Shown here: positions 45,922-55,571 of the stretch, one piece after another | Layout of the letters: each line of letters opens with the position of its first letter | Position numbering within the stretch: position 1 is the stretch's first letter | Source of the DNA: Sphingomonas sp. OK281 | Lineage (GTDB): Bacteria; Pseudomonadota; Alphaproteobacteria; Sphingomonadales; Sphingomonadaceae | Length of the DNA stretch: 64,000 bases | Direction of reading: 5' to 3' | Assembly (NCBI RefSeq): GCF_900115295.1 | Contig: NZ_FOVZ01000002.1 | Coordinates: forward strand, 124,001 to 188,000 | The notes under the pieces: generated by a model | The model's input: only the letters and a program-made list of their open reading frames with translations | The model's database searches: none | Told to the model about the DNA's origin: nothing | Made by a program: the position numbers and the translations under genes

Positions 45922-46211
45922 GTCCGTTGCCTTCAGTATGAAAACTTGTCAAAATCACCCCATTATTTATGTTGAAGTTCGCTTACAGTTTGCTGACAGC
46001 CCTCGCTCCTGACAAAAGATTCTTTGATTTTTGTATCCGAAACTCGCTGAGTCCGAACGGTGATGTGAGAACGGATGTCCGCTTTTGAGCGCGCGTGATG
46101 CCCATCGGAACGTCCACGCCTGGGCGTTCCGGCTACAGGCAGGTTGTGGGGTTTCAGACTGATGACGCTATCGAACCCGAGCGTTCCGCCTCGATCTGCG
46201 CCTGACCCACT

Positions 46212-47471
46212 CTAACCTTCCTTTGCATCCTTCAGCGCTACCCAGGCATAGGCGATCATCACCACGCACGCCGCCCCCGCGACCGAGCCTTGCGCGTTTG
46301 CGCCGACAGCTAGCGACGAGCCTGCGGTGAACCCCGGTCGCGTGAAGCCGAAGCCGAGGCTCGCCAGCGCATAGGCCGTGGCGATCGTATAGAGCGAGGT
46401 TGCGATCCCGGTCAGCGCGGTGCCGACGGCAGCCAGCACGAGCCCGGTCAGCACGAGCTGTCGCGGAGTCATGTTGAGGCGCGGGATGATGCCCCATTGC
46501 GCGAGCAGCGCGGCGCCGGCGCCCATCATCAGGACGATGCCGGTCGGCTCCAGCGCGAGTGCGGGGGCGAGGTGGAGTCGGTCGATCACGAGGAAGCCGA
46601 TCGCCTGCCCGGTCATGGCCTGCGCATGCCCCATCACCAGCCTGGCGATCATCCAGGCGCGGATGCGGGGATCGGTGTAGCCGACATGCTCGACATGCGA
46701 TCCGGTCGCGGCGGCGACCGAGGCGCCGGTCGGCGCGCCGCCGATCGAGGGGTAGGCCGAACTCGCACCGTGCGTCTCGTGCGGCGCGACGATCTTGTCG
46801 TCGGGCAGCATCCGCCGCACCGTGATCCAGACCGCCACGCCGAACACCGCGAACAGGAAGGCCGGGCCCGCGAGCCCGATCTCGACTCCGCCGATCGAGC
46901 CGAGGATCAGGTACGGCGCGATCGCCGGCCCCAATATCGTACCGAGCCCGAATGCCGAGGCGAGCAATGTCAGTGCCTTGGTCCGCTCCTCCCGAGTCGT
47001 CTCGCCGGCAACGAGCGCCTGCACCGCCGGCGGTGCGGCCGCGCCGAACGTCCCGTAGATCAGCCGCCCGCCGATGAAGCACAGGAACGCGGTCGTGCCG
47101 CCGATCCACGCGTTGATCCCGGCCAGCAGGAACACGCCGCACAAGGCCAGCGACACGCTGAACCCGCCGACGCCGAGCAGGATCATCGCACGCCGGCCAT
47201 GCCGATCCGACCGATTCGCCCAGAACGGTGCGGCGATCACCCACAGCAACGCCGACACCGAAAACGCCGCCGCGACCGCACTGTCGGCGACCCCGAGCGA
47301 CCGCCCGAGCGCCGGCAGCACGGATTGCAGCGCGGTATTGCCCGCGGCGATCGTCAGCATCACGAGGAACATCAGCGCGAAGCGGCGGTCGACCTTCGGG
47401 CCTTCGGTCGCCCCGCCGATCCCCCCGCCGACCCCTCCGCCGATCCCCGGGCCGATCCCCGGGCTGATCAT
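46212..47471 (-). CDS. MFS transporter with Gly/Pro-repeat N-terminus
   Basis: This is an inner-membrane permease of 419 residues with about twelve hydrophobic segments and the MFS motif A as ANRSDRHGRRAMIL. The first 24 residues are an unusual GPGIGGGVGGGIGG run before the first helix, encoded by a GC-rich microrepeat. The start at 47471 is supported by ATGA overlap with the upstream monooxygenase gene; an internal start just before the first helix is possible. A role in efflux is likely, substrate unknown. Confidence 0.85.
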   Translation of the reverse strand: MISPGIGPGIGGGVGGGIGGATEGPKVDRRFALMFLVMLTIAAGNTALQSVLPALGRSLGVADSAVAAAFSVSALLWVIAAPFWANRSDRHGRRAMILLGVGGFSVSLALCGVFLLAGINAWIGGTTAFLCFIGGRLIYGTFGAAAPPAVQALVAGETTREERTKALTLLASAFGLGTILGPAIAPYLILGSIGGVEIGLAGPAFLFAVFGVAVWITVRRMLPDDKIVAPHETHGASSAYPSIGGAPTGASVAAATGSHVEHVGYTDPRIRAWMIARLVMGHAQAMTGQAIGFLVIDRLHLAPALALEPTGIVLMMGAGAALLAQWGIIPRLNMTPRQLVLTGLVLAAVGTALTGIATSLYTIATAYALASLGFGFTRPGFTAGSSLAVGANAQGSVAGAACVVMIAYAWVALKDAKEG

Positions 47472-47791
47472 GGCCGTACCCAGTCGTAAGAGCGCTCGAT
47501 ACGCGCGACGGACACCGAATAGCTTTCGTACCAGAGCGCTCGCCCGCGCTCGCGAATCGCGGCGTGCTCGGGCTGGTTGCGCCACGCGATCGCCGCGGCG
47601 TCGTCCGCCCAATAGCTCACGGTGACCCCCATGCCGCCCGCCTCGCGCGCGCTGTCGACGCCGCGATAGCCTGGCTGCGCGGCGGCAAGCGCGTCCATCG
47701 CCGCGGCGGCTTCGGCGTAACCGACCATGTCCGCATCGTTACGGAACGACACGAAAACGACGGCGACCTGTCCTGTTCGATCATTCTGCAT
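47468..47791 (-). CDS. Antibiotic biosynthesis monooxygenase (ABM) family protein
   Basis: This 107-residue protein has the dimeric ferredoxin-like ABM fold pattern: an early strand VAVVFVSFRN, YAEAAAAMDALAAAQPGYRGVD and the later SYWADDAAAIAWRNQPEHAAIRE, ending with YESYSVSVARIERSYDW. Small stand-alone ABM proteins act as monooxygenases or as substrate-handling or heme-handling accessory proteins. It overlaps the MFS gene by 4 bases, so detoxification and export of one compound is plausible but not proven. Confidence 0.82.
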   Translation of the reverse strand: MQNDRTGQVAVVFVSFRNDADMVGYAEAAAAMDALAAAQPGYRGVDSAREAGGMGVTVSYWADDAAAIAWRNQPEHAAIRERGRALWYESYSVSVARIERSYDWVRP

Positions 47792-47972
47792 GGCGAATGC
47801 TTAGGCGAAGCCGGATGCTTGGCAAAGTCGTCGGAACCACTTGGCGGAACACGACTTCCGCGTCGGTTCGTCGCCACATGCAACCCGCAGCCCTTGAAAC
47901 GCGTTCGGAATTCGTGCGACGGGAGGGGTAAAGCCCCGCCACCGCGCGGGACCCCTGATCGTAAGGAACACG

Positions 47973-48587
47973 ATGCCCAGTTCGACCACCGCCACCCGGC
48001 GTGCACGCAGCCGACCCGCCGGCGTGCCGTCCCCGTGGCAGATGTTCTTTTCAGGGTTCCTGAAACATCCGGTCATGGTCGGTTCGATCGTGCCGTCGTC
48101 CGACAAGCTGATCCGCAAGATGCTCGGTCCGGTCGACTGGGCGAACTGCAAGCTGTTCGTCGAATACGGCCCGGGCGTCGGCACCTTCTGTCGCCCGATC
48201 CTCGACCGCATGGCGCCCGACGCCAAGCTCGTGGTGATCGATACCAATCCCGAATTCATCCAGTATCTCCGCCACACGATCACCGATCCGCGCTTCTTCG
48301 CGGTGCTGGGGTCGGCGGACGAGGTCGAGAAGATCGTCGCCGATCACGGCTTCGAAAAGGCGGATTACGTGTTGTCCGGCCTGCCGTTCTCCACCCTGCC
48401 GGCCGGCGTCGGTCCGGCGATCGCGGCGGCGACGCATGCGGTGTTGCGGACCGGCGGCGCGTTCCTGGTCTATCAGTTCTCGCCCAAGGTGAAGGACTTC
48501 CTGACCCCGCATTTCCAGTCGATCGATCACGACATGGAGTGGTGGAACGTCCCGCCGGCGCAGCTTTACTGGGCATGGAAGGACTAG
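47973..48587 (+). CDS. Phospholipid N-methyltransferase-like SAM methyltransferase
   Basis: The protein is 204 residues with the SAM-binding motif I as [10 protein letters not shown] (about 63-72), an acidic motif II (VVIDTNPEF) and a [10 protein letters not shown] segment before it. It matches the PmtA-type phosphatidylethanolamine N-methyltransferase group, which shares the fold of rRNA adenine dimethylases. PmtA makes phosphatidylcholine. The C-terminal hydrophobic stretch and [15 protein letters not shown] fit membrane-associated enzymes. The flavin reductase gene follows 22 bases later. Substrate remains an inference. Confidence 0.8.
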   Translation: MPSSTTATRRARSRPAGVPSPWQMFFSGFLKHPVMVGSIVPSSDKLIRKMLGPVDWANCKLFVEYGPGVGTFCRPILDRMAPDAKLVVIDTNPEFIQYLRHTITDPRFFAVLGSADEVEKIVADHGFEKADYVLSGLPFSTLPAGVGPAIAAATHAVLRTGGAFLVYQFSPKVKDFLTPHFQSIDHDMEWWNVPPAQLYWAWKD

Positions 48588-48609
48588 CATCTCCGAACAG
48601 GCCGCATCG

Positions 48610-49773
48610 GTGAGCGATACGGGGCGTCGGCGTGCCCACGCCGATGTCCTGATCGTCGGTGCGGGCCATGCCGGTGCCCAGGCCGCGATCGTCCTGCGCC
48701 AGCGCGGCTTTGCCGGCACGATCACGCTGCTCGGCGACGAAGCCTCGCCGCCCTATGAACGTCCGCCCCTGTCGAAAGACTATCTGGCGGGCGACAAGGC
48801 ATTCGAGCGGATCCTGTTGCGCCCCGCGGGCTTCTGGGCGGAACGCGATATCGTCCTGATGCTTGGCCACGCGGTGGTTCGTGTCGATGCAGAATCCCAC
48901 TGCGTTGTCACCGCCGACGGCACCGAGATCGGCTATGGTACTTTGGTCTGGGCGACCGGCGGTGCGCCGCGACGTCTCGCCTGCCACGGGCACGACCTGG
49001 CCGGCGTCCACGGCGTCCGTACCCGCGCCGACGTCGACCGCATGATCGCCGAGCTGCCCGCCGTACGGCGCGTGGTGGTGATCGGCGGCGGGTACATCGG
49101 GCTGGAAGCCGCCGCGGTACTCGCCAAGCTCGGCAAGCACGTCACGGTGCTGGAGGCGCAGGACCGCGTGCTCGCACGGGTCGCCGGCGAACCCCTGTCA
49201 CGGTTCTACGAGGCCGAACACCGCGCACACGGCGTCGACTTGCGAACCGGCGTCGCAGTGTCCTGCATAGAGGAACGCGACGGGGCGGCGTGTGGCGTCC
49301 GTCTCGACGACGGCGCCATCCTGCCATGCGAAATGGTCATCGTCGGCATCGGCATCGTGCCCGCCATCGCCCCATTGATCGAGGCAGGCGCGACAGGCGC
49401 TATGGGCGGCGTGCTGGTCGACGCGCAGTGCCGCACGACAGTGCCCGACATATTCGCGATCGGCGACTGCGCGGCGCATGCGAACGCGTTCGCCGATGGC
49501 CGGGTCATCCGCCTGGAATCGGTGCAGAACGCCAACGACCAGGCGATGATCGTCGGCAAGGCGCTGACCGGCGCGCCCGAAGCTTACGAGGCGGTGCCGT
49601 GGTTCTGGTCGAACCAATACGACCTGAAGCTCCAGACCGTGGGACTGTCCGCCGGGTATGACGACCTCGTCGTCCGCGGCGATCCGGCCGAGCGCAGCTT
49701 CTCGGTGGTCTACCTCGAGGCTGGTCGCGTGATCGCGCTCGATTGCGTGAACCGGGTACGCGATTACGTCTAG
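48610..49773 (+). CDS. FAD-dependent ferredoxin reductase, truncated by an in-frame amber codon
   Basis: The protein to the first stop is 387 residues. It has the FAD-binding [10 protein letters not shown] at the start, the NAD-binding [15 protein letters not shown] near 155-169 and the second FAD motif [10 protein letters not shown], like rhodocoxin or putidaredoxin reductases. The stop is TAG at 49771-49773, but the frame continues with GRLLVTGRLRIDPQLLRD and further codons to a TGA at 49867. That is the usual family C-terminus, which commonly has Gln where TAG stands (CAG to TAG is one base). So this is a recent nonsense mutation, a readthrough codon or a sequencing error. The start is GTG. 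Confidence 0.88.
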   Translation: MSDTGRRRAHADVLIVGAGHAGAQAAIVLRQRGFAGTITLLGDEASPPYERPPLSKDYLAGDKAFERILLRPAGFWAERDIVLMLGHAVVRVDAESHCVVTADGTEIGYGTLVWATGGAPRRLACHGHDLAGVHGVRTRADVDRMIAELPAVRRVVVIGGGYIGLEAAAVLAKLGKHVTVLEAQDRVLARVAGEPLSRFYEAEHRAHGVDLRTGVAVSCIEERDGAACGVRLDDGAILPCEMVIVGIGIVPAIAPLIEAGATGAMGGVLVDAQCRTTVPDIFAIGDCAAHANAFADGRVIRLESVQNANDQAMIVGKALTGAPEAYEAVPWFWSNQYDLKLQTVGLSAGYDDLVVRGDPAERSFSVVYLEAGRVIALDCVNRVRDYV

Positions 49774-49869
49774 GGCCGCCTGCTCGTCACGGGACGGCTA
49801 CGGATCGATCCGCAGCTGTTGCGCGACACCACGATCGACCTGAAAGCACTCGCCGCCACCGCACTATGA
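49774..49869 (+). pseudogene. C-terminal remainder of the flavin reductase frame after the amber codon
   Basis: These 32 codons, ending at TGA 49867-49869, continue the reductase frame and encode a typical end of the family, with RIDPQLLRDTTIDLKAL. They keep the local codon character, which suggests the TAG is recent or read through. No separate start is visible. Confidence 0.65.
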
Positions 49870-49880
49870 GACCGGCCGGG

Positions 49881-50540
49881 TCAGCCGGTCTTGAGCCACT
49901 GACGCAGCAGCGCGGTGACTTCGCCGGGACGCTCCATCGGCGCGAGATGACCGCAGGAGCGCAGCATGTGAAACCGCGAGCCCTCGATCCGCGCACTCAG
50001 TGCGCGCGCGTCGTCGGGCGTGCAGATCAGGTCGCGATCGCCCACGGCTATAAGCGTCGGGACGTGGATCGCGGCGATCGCCTCGCTGATGTCGGGCCGT
50101 GCGAGCAGCGCGCGTTGCTGGCGTTCGAAGACGGTCTGGCCGACGCGTTCCGCCATCGCCTGTGCGGGCCCGGCGACGATCGCGGTCAGACGCGGGTCGG
50201 CGTGCGGCGCGGTCGCGAGCAGGCCCTGGCCAACGACGGTGCGCGGTCGCACCTCCATCGACGCGCGCGTACCGAACAATGCGATCCGCTCGATACGGTC
50301 GGGGGCTTGCCGCACCATCTCCATCGCGACGTAGCCGCCGAGGCTGACGCCCGCGACCGCGAACCGCGGCGGTGCGCTGGCGAGCACGCGCGCGGCCATT
50401 TCGGACAGCGTGTCGTCCTGCGACAGGTCGCCGAACTCGACCTGTGCGACGGCGGCGAGGTCGACGATCTGCCGGGCCCAGAGTTGCCCGTCGCAGCCCA
50501 TCGCGGGGAGCAGCATCAACGGTGTACGCGGTCGGACCAT
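49881..50540 (-). CDS. Alpha/beta-fold hydrolase
   Basis: The protein is 219 residues with the nucleophile elbow AGVSLGGY (Ser 66), a catalytic Asp in VGDRDLI and His in SCGHLAPME. It resembles 3-oxoadipate enol-lactonase-like or esterase-type hydrolases. No signal peptide is seen, so it is cytoplasmic. It lies 40 bases downstream of the CitMHS gene on the same strand, so they may be co-transcribed; the hydrolase could act on an ester taken up by the symporter. I start at ATG 50540, since the longer frame lacks family character. Confidence 0.82.
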   Translation of the reverse strand: MVRPRTPLMLLPAMGCDGQLWARQIVDLAAVAQVEFGDLSQDDTLSEMAARVLASAPPRFAVAGVSLGGYVAMEMVRQAPDRIERIALFGTRASMEVRPRTVVGQGLLATAPHADPRLTAIVAGPAQAMAERVGQTVFERQQRALLARPDISEAIAAIHVPTLIAVGDRDLICTPDDARALSARIEGSRFHMLRSCGHLAPMERPGEVTALLRQWLKTG

Positions 50541-50580
50541 GCGAAATCTCCGGTAGCGGCGGGTTGCGGGGATGCTCACC

Positions 50581-51882
50581 TCAGGCGACGAACGGGAAGG
50601 CGAGCGCAATCATGCCGACGATCGTCATCACGACGCAGACGGCGATCGCGGGCACGAGCGTGAAGCGCTGGTGATCGGCGAGGTCGATCCCGACCAAGCT
50701 GACCAGCAGGTAGGTCGACGGCACCAGCGGGCTGAGCAGGTGGACCGGCTGGCCCATCAGCGACGCGCGGGCGATCGCCTCGGGTGCGACGCCGTAATGC
50801 GCGCCGGCCTCGGCGAGGATCGGCAGCATTCCGAAATAGAACGCGTCGTTCGAGATGAAGAAGGTGAACGGCATGCTCAGCACCGCGGTGATCGGCGCCA
50901 TGTACGGCCCGAGCGCGGGCGGAATCACGCCGACCACCGCCTTGCTCATCGCCTCGACCATGCCGGTGCCACCGAGAATGCCGGTAAAGATACCCGCCGC
51001 GAAGATCAGCGACACCACTGCGAGCACGTTGCCGGCATGCGCGGAGATGCGCTCCTTCTGGTCGGCGACGCCGGGATAGTTGACGATCATCGCGATCGCG
51101 AACGCCAGCATCATCAGCACCGACAGCGGGAGAATACCCCATACCAGCAACGTCAGCAGCGTGATGACAAGCGCGGCGTTGAACCAGATCAGCTTGGGAC
51201 GGCGTGCCTCGGGATATTGCGAGACGGCCATGCCGGTGAACTCGGTGTCCGCGGTGATCCCCGCTTCACCCATCCGAACGCGCTCCTTGCGGCCGAAATA
51301 CACGGCGAGACCGATCAGGAACGCGAGCCCTGCGATCATGCCGGGGATCAGCGGCAGGAACAGCGTCGCGGGATCAAGCTTCAGCGCACTCGCCGCGCGC
51401 GCCGTCGGGCCGCCCCACGGCGTCAGGTTCATGATCCCGCTCGTCGTCATCAACAGGCAGACGAGGTACAACCGGTTCATGTTGAAGCGCTTGTAGAGCG
51501 GCAGCAGCGCGGCGATCGTGATGATGTAGGTGGTCGAGCCGTCGCCATCGAGGCTGACGAGTGCGCACAGCACGACCGATCCGATCAGGATTCGCATCGG
51601 ATCGCCGTGGACCATCCGGATCAGCCGTCCGACCAGCGGATCGAAGAGCCCGGTGTCGGTCATCGTCGAGAAGAACAGGATCGCGAACAGCAGCATGACG
51701 CCGGTCGGCGCGAGGTTCTTGATGCCGTCGATCATCATCGGGCCGAGACCCGCGGCCTCACCCGCGAACACGCCGAAAATCGACGGAATCACGATGAGCG
51801 CGACCAGCGGCGTCATCTTCTTGGTCATGATCAACGTCATGAACGTGGCGACCATCAGGAAGCCGAGCAGGGCAAGGTTCAT
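50581..51882 (-). CDS. CitMHS-family citrate-metal:proton symporter
   Basis: This 433-residue inner-membrane protein has about twelve hydrophobic segments and matches the CitMHS family, which imports citrate as a metal complex with protons. Visible family stretches are SLDGDGSTTYIITIAALLPLY, LTPWGGPTARAASAL and FFISNDAFYFGMLPIL. It lies between the hydrolase gene and the porin/binding-protein pair and near tctDE, all fitting tricarboxylate uptake. The actual ion and substrate are inferred. Confidence 0.92.
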   Translation of the reverse strand: MNLALLGFLMVATFMTLIMTKKMTPLVALIVIPSIFGVFAGEAAGLGPMMIDGIKNLAPTGVMLLFAILFFSTMTDTGLFDPLVGRLIRMVHGDPMRILIGSVVLCALVSLDGDGSTTYIITIAALLPLYKRFNMNRLYLVCLLMTTSGIMNLTPWGGPTARAASALKLDPATLFLPLIPGMIAGLAFLIGLAVYFGRKERVRMGEAGITADTEFTGMAVSQYPEARRPKLIWFNAALVITLLTLLVWGILPLSVLMMLAFAIAMIVNYPGVADQKERISAHAGNVLAVVSLIFAAGIFTGILGGTGMVEAMSKAVVGVIPPALGPYMAPITAVLSMPFTFFISNDAFYFGMLPILAEAGAHYGVAPEAIARASLMGQPVHLLSPLVPSTYLLVSLVGIDLADHQRFTLVPAIAVCVVMTIVGMIALAFPFVA

Positions 51883-52256
51883 CGCATCGTCCTAGGAAAG
51901 GGCGTGAATAGGGGGGTGGGGGTCGTCGGTGCCGAAACCCAATCCGATCGATGGTCGGTTCGAGTCGACGGGCTCGCTATGTCTTCCGTCATGCCGGGCT
52001 CGTTCCGGCATCCATGGTGCCGCATAATCGGGAGATCTTGGTTTGCGGAGCGGTGCACCGCCGAACCAGACGATGCGTATGCCCCCGACGTAAGGGTAGC
52101 TTGTTTCCCCGCGAAGGGGGGACCCAGTCTGGGCTCCCGCCTTCGCGGGAGAACAAGGAAGTGCGGGCTGTCGTTCGAATGCGGCCGCACACGTAACTTC
52201 ACGGGACAATCGCCGAACCAGTCCGGGGTGACGGAGTGCTTTTGGACGCGTCAGCA
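51883..52256. other. Intergenic region with a family B repeat
   Basis: This 374-base gap lies between the CitMHS gene and the porin gene, both on the minus strand. It contains repeat B3 (52100-52157). No coding frame is supported. The promoter of CitMHS should be in the left part. Confidence 0.5.
52100..52157. repeat. Family B inverted repeat (copy B3)
   Basis: CTTGTTTCCCCGCGAAGG and CCTTCGCGGGAGAACAAG are the arms, with CCCAGTCTGGGCTCC between. It differs from copy B2 in a few bases. It follows the porin gene stop by about 100 bases in the direction of transcription. Confidence 0.9.
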
Positions 52257-53738
52257 TCAGAACGTAACCCCGACGCGGGCGCTGACGGTCTGCCCACTGT
52301 CGTTGCCGACATAGTCACCGGCGCGGTTGTCGGTGTTCCACTGGATCGCGTTCACCTGGAAGCGGGTGAAGGAGTTGAGGTACCAGTTGACGCCTACCGT
52401 CGCCGCCCAGCCGTCGCCGCCGGTCAGCAGATTGTCGAAATCGAGGCTTTCGTAGCGCGCGGTCAGCTCGATCGCGCCGACCCCGCCGTCGAACGTGGGC
52501 TTCAGCACCTTGGGCTGGCCGAAGCTGCCGAGCCGCGGGTTGTACGGCGGCAGGTCGCCGGTCAGGAACAGCCCGCCCGAGACGCTCCACGCCTTGCTGA
52601 CGAAATCGGGACGACCGCCGTCGAGCCGCGCGTTGCGGCGGCCCGCTTCGCCCATCACCCACAACGGCCCGCGATAGCCGCCAAGCTCGACGCCGTAGCC
52701 GGTCGTGCCGGTGCCGCCGATCAGCGGCCCGGTCGACACGCGCAGCGCGCCGTTGAAGCGGCCGCCGATCACCGTGTTGCGGGTCAGCGTGCCGGCGACC
52801 GAGGAGAGCGACTCGTCGAAGCCCCACGCGCCGATGTGGAGCACGCCGGTATCGGACTTGATCGGGTTCCAATGCGCGCGGCCGAGCACCGTGCGGCTGT
52901 CGCCGACGGTCTGCGTGCCGTCGATCCGGTCGCCGGTGATCGTCACCGAGGCATGGCCGGTCTTCCAGAAGATGCGCGGCATCACGCCGATGCCGTAAAA
53001 GCCGCGCTGCGGGATGATCGCGGTGGCGACCGTGGTGCGCTCCAGGAACGGCGTCGAATCCGAGCCGGTCGAGCCTTCGAAGCCGCGATCGTTGAACAGG
53101 TGACCGGCGCGGACGTCGTAGTCGAGGCCCGGCTTGATCTTGTTGCGCCAGCCGACGAACGCGGTGACGACGTCGACCTCGTTCTCGGAAAAATCGCTCT
53201 CGAACTGGTAGAAGAAATGCGTGCCGACACCGCCCTCGAGGCCGAGGCGGAGTGCGCGCATGCCGGTCGTCGTGATGTTGCGGCCATCGTATTTCGAGCC
53301 GAAGCTGGAGCTGACGTCGGTCAGGATACGGCCGCGCGGCTTGAACGTGTAGACCCCGTCCGCCGAGTGGAAGACGGGCAGCCCGGCGCCCCATTCGGTG
53401 GTCACGCCCGACGGATTGTCGCGTGCGGCGACCGCCTGCGCGACGCTGCGGTCGGCGGGGCCCGGAGGCGCGAGCTGCGGCGCGAACGGTACCGTGCGGC
53501 GCGGTTCGGTGTTCTGCGCGACTGCCTGCGGTGCCGGCTGCAATGGCGCTGCGGGCGCGGACGCCTGCGCGACGGCAGCGTTGTTCTCCAGCCGGTCGAG
53601 ACGCGACTTCAGTGCGGCGATCTCGGCGGCCTGCGCACGCACCAGTGCGGCGAGGTCGGCATCGCTCGGAGCCTGGGCCAGCGCGGGCGTCGCGGCGATC
53701 AGCGCGAGTGCAGCGCACCCGGTACGGAAGAGAGTCAT
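52257..53738 (-). CDS. OprP/OprO-type porin
   Basis: The protein is 493 residues with a signal peptide (about 1-22, ending ALAQA), a short coiled coil (about 28-50) for trimer or peptidoglycan contact, a Pro/Ala/Gln linker and a C-terminal beta-barrel that ends VGVTF with terminal Phe. It matches the phosphate-selective porin O/P family, which in many bacteria carries other anions. Its ATG overlaps the stop of the upstream binding-protein gene (ATGA), so both form an operon. With TctDE and CitMHS nearby, tricarboxylate entry is the likeliest role. Confidence 0.88.
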   Translation of the reverse strand: MTLFRTGCAALALIAATPALAQAPSDADLAALVRAQAAEIAALKSRLDRLENNAAVAQASAPAAPLQPAPQAVAQNTEPRRTVPFAPQLAPPGPADRSVAQAVAARDNPSGVTTEWGAGLPVFHSADGVYTFKPRGRILTDVSSSFGSKYDGRNITTTGMRALRLGLEGGVGTHFFYQFESDFSENEVDVVTAFVGWRNKIKPGLDYDVRAGHLFNDRGFEGSTGSDSTPFLERTTVATAIIPQRGFYGIGVMPRIFWKTGHASVTITGDRIDGTQTVGDSRTVLGRAHWNPIKSDTGVLHIGAWGFDESLSSVAGTLTRNTVIGGRFNGALRVSTGPLIGGTGTTGYGVELGGYRGPLWVMGEAGRRNARLDGGRPDFVSKAWSVSGGLFLTGDLPPYNPRLGSFGQPKVLKPTFDGGVGAIELTARYESLDFDNLLTGGDGWAATVGVNWYLNSFTRFQVNAIQWNTDNRAGDYVGNDSGQTVSARVGVTF

Positions 53739-54817
53739 TGTTGGGCTCCGGTGGCGAGAATCGCGGTCCAGTCGCGCAGGAAACGCTGGCGCTTGACGCG
53801 GTCGAGGTTGACGAGAAGTTGTGGCCCCACGCGGATCGGTCGCGCCTGTGCGGGGGGAAGACGGCGGGCGGCAACGTCGGTGCGGACCGGCCACAGGCTG
53901 CGTTTCGCGAGCAGCGACTGGCCCTCGCGCGACAGCAGGAAATCGAGGAACAGCTTCGCCGCCGCGGGGTGCGCGGCCTCGCGCGCGATGAACGCGATCC
54001 GCGAGGTGACGATCGTATAGTCCTGGAGGAACGCGACGCCGATGCGGGGATCGGTCCGCGCGCGCTCCAGCGCGTAGGAGCCGATGACGTTGTACGCGAT
54101 CGCCTGCCGCCCCTCGGCGACGCCGCGCAGCATCGGCTCGCTGGTGCGCGACAGCACGGGCCTGGTCGCCGCGATCGCCTCCAGCAGCGACCGCGTATCG
54201 CGCGTGATCGCGAGGTCTTCCGAGAGATACAGATAGCCGACGTTGGAGCGCGCCGGATCGAACGTCGTGACGCGCCCGTTGAGCGCGCGGACGTTCTTGC
54301 GCAGCCAGTTCTCCAGCGCGGCATGCGTGCGCGGCACCTGTCCGGCGGGCACGAGGCGCTTGTTATAGACGATCCCGATCGGCTCCGCGGTGACGCCGAA
54401 GCCCATGTTCTTCCACACCGACACGGGCGGCAGCGCGGGCTTTTCGGGGCTCGCATAGCCTTGGGCGAAGCCGTCGTTGATCAGCTTGACCTGAAGGTCC
54501 ATCGCCGACGACCAGACGAGGTCGGCGGACATTTTCTTCGCGCGCGTCTCGGTGACGAAGCGTCGATACATCTCGGTCGAGCCGATGTCCGCATACAGCA
54601 CGGTGATCCCCGGATACCGCTTCCGAAATGCAGCGACGACCGGCAGCAATTCGGCGCGGTCCGCATTGCCGTAGATCCGCACCTGACGCTCGGCGCGCGC
54701 GTCGGAGATCAGCTGGTCGTAGGAGCGCGGATAGTTGGCCGGACGCTGCGCCACGACGGCGGTCGCGGTGAAACTCGTAGCCAGCAGTGCGATCTTCACT
54801 AAAATTCGGGCCATCAT
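53735..54817 (-). CDS. Periplasmic solute-binding protein (family 1/Fe3+-type), no ABC partner
   Basis: The protein is 360 residues with a signal peptide (about 1-25, ending VVAQ) and an SBP-type fold: VRIYGNADRAELLPVVAAFRKRYPGI near the start, VYNKRLVP and the C-terminal FLLSREGQ. It resembles extracellular ligand-binding proteins of iron/spermidine type. No permease or ATPase gene is near, while a porin follows with 4-base overlap and tctDE is divergent. It could therefore feed the porin substrate to another transporter or act as the signal sensor for TctE. Tandem ATGs at 54817 and 54814 have GAGGAGAG upstream. Confidence 0.82.
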   Translation of the reverse strand: MMARILVKIALLATSFTATAVVAQRPANYPRSYDQLISDARAERQVRIYGNADRAELLPVVAAFRKRYPGITVLYADIGSTEMYRRFVTETRAKKMSADLVWSSAMDLQVKLINDGFAQGYASPEKPALPPVSVWKNMGFGVTAEPIGIVYNKRLVPAGQVPRTHAALENWLRKNVRALNGRVTTFDPARSNVGYLYLSEDLAITRDTRSLLEAIAATRPVLSRTSEPMLRGVAEGRQAIAYNVIGSYALERARTDPRIGVAFLQDYTIVTSRIAFIAREAAHPAAAKLFLDFLLSREGQSLLAKRSLWPVRTDVAARRLPPAQARPIRVGPQLLVNLDRVKRQRFLRDWTAILATGAQQ

Positions 54818-54905
54818 CACTCTCCTCGCCTTCCGTCTCTGTGTTCGGATAGACTGCACCCGTGGAGTACGAAGCGAACCTGTCACCAACCTTTCATGGT
54901 TTTGC

Positions 54906-55571
54906 ATGCGCATCCTGCTGATCGAGGACGACGCGGCCCTCGCGCGCAGCATCGCGGCGTTGCTGCGCGCGGGCGGCAACGCGGTCGATCACGTCGCGAC
55001 CGGCGAGGACGCGCTGTCGGTGGTCGCCGGCGAGCCGTACGCGCTGGTGATCCTCGACGTCGGGCTGCCCGGTATCGACGGCTTCTCGGTGCTCGAAACG
55101 CTGCGTCGTCGCGGCGAGCGCGTGCCGGTGTTGATGCTGACCGCACGCGATGCGCTCGACGATCGGGTGCGCGGGCTCGATCTGGGCGCTGACGATTATC
55201 TCCGGAAGCCGTTCGATCCCGAAGAGCTGGAGGCGCGCGTTCGGGCGCTGGGGCGGCGGCGCGGGGGCGACCCGCTGCCGGTGCTCAGCGTCGGTACGCT
55301 GACGATCAACCGCTCGACCGGCGACGCGGACATAGCCGGCCGTGCGCTCGACCTGCGTAGGCGTGAGCGCGCGGTGCTGGAGGCGTTGGCGACGCGCGCT
55401 GGCCGCGTTGTCCCCCGCGCGTTGCTGATCGGCGAGGTGTTCGGGTTCGACGAGCCGGTCGGGGACAACGCGATAGAGGTCCACGTCACCCGCCTGAGGA
55501 CCAAGCTCGCGCCCGACGGCCCCGGCATCCGCACGGTTCGTGGCGTCGGCTATCTGCTCGATGCCAGCTGA
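54906..55571 (+). CDS. tctD: Response regulator, OmpR/TctD-like
   Basis: The 221-residue protein has a receiver domain (residues 1-115; acidic pocket EDD at 7-9, phospho-acceptor in VILDVGLPG, Lys in LRKPF) and a C-terminal winged-helix DNA-binding domain. Architecture and neighbours fit TctD, which activates tricarboxylate-uptake genes. The start at 54906 is 88 bases from the divergent binding-protein gene, so it probably controls that operon. It overlaps the kinase gene by 11 bases. Confidence 0.9.
   Translation: MRILLIEDDAALARSIAALLRAGGNAVDHVATGEDALSVVAGEPYALVILDVGLPGIDGFSVLETLRRRGERVPVLMLTARDALDDRVRGLDLGADDYLRKPFDPEELEARVRALGRRRGGDPLPVLSVGTLTINRSTGDADIAGRALDLRRRERAVLEALATRAGRVVPRALLIGEVFGFDEPVGDNAIEVHVTRLRTKLAPDGPGIRTVRGVGYLLDAS

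Noticed and set aside
44020..46100. Recurring GGTCCGCTTT-like bits near 44045, 45190 and 46075
   Set aside because: The match is only about ten bases with different flanks and no consistent boundaries, so no repeat family can be claimed.
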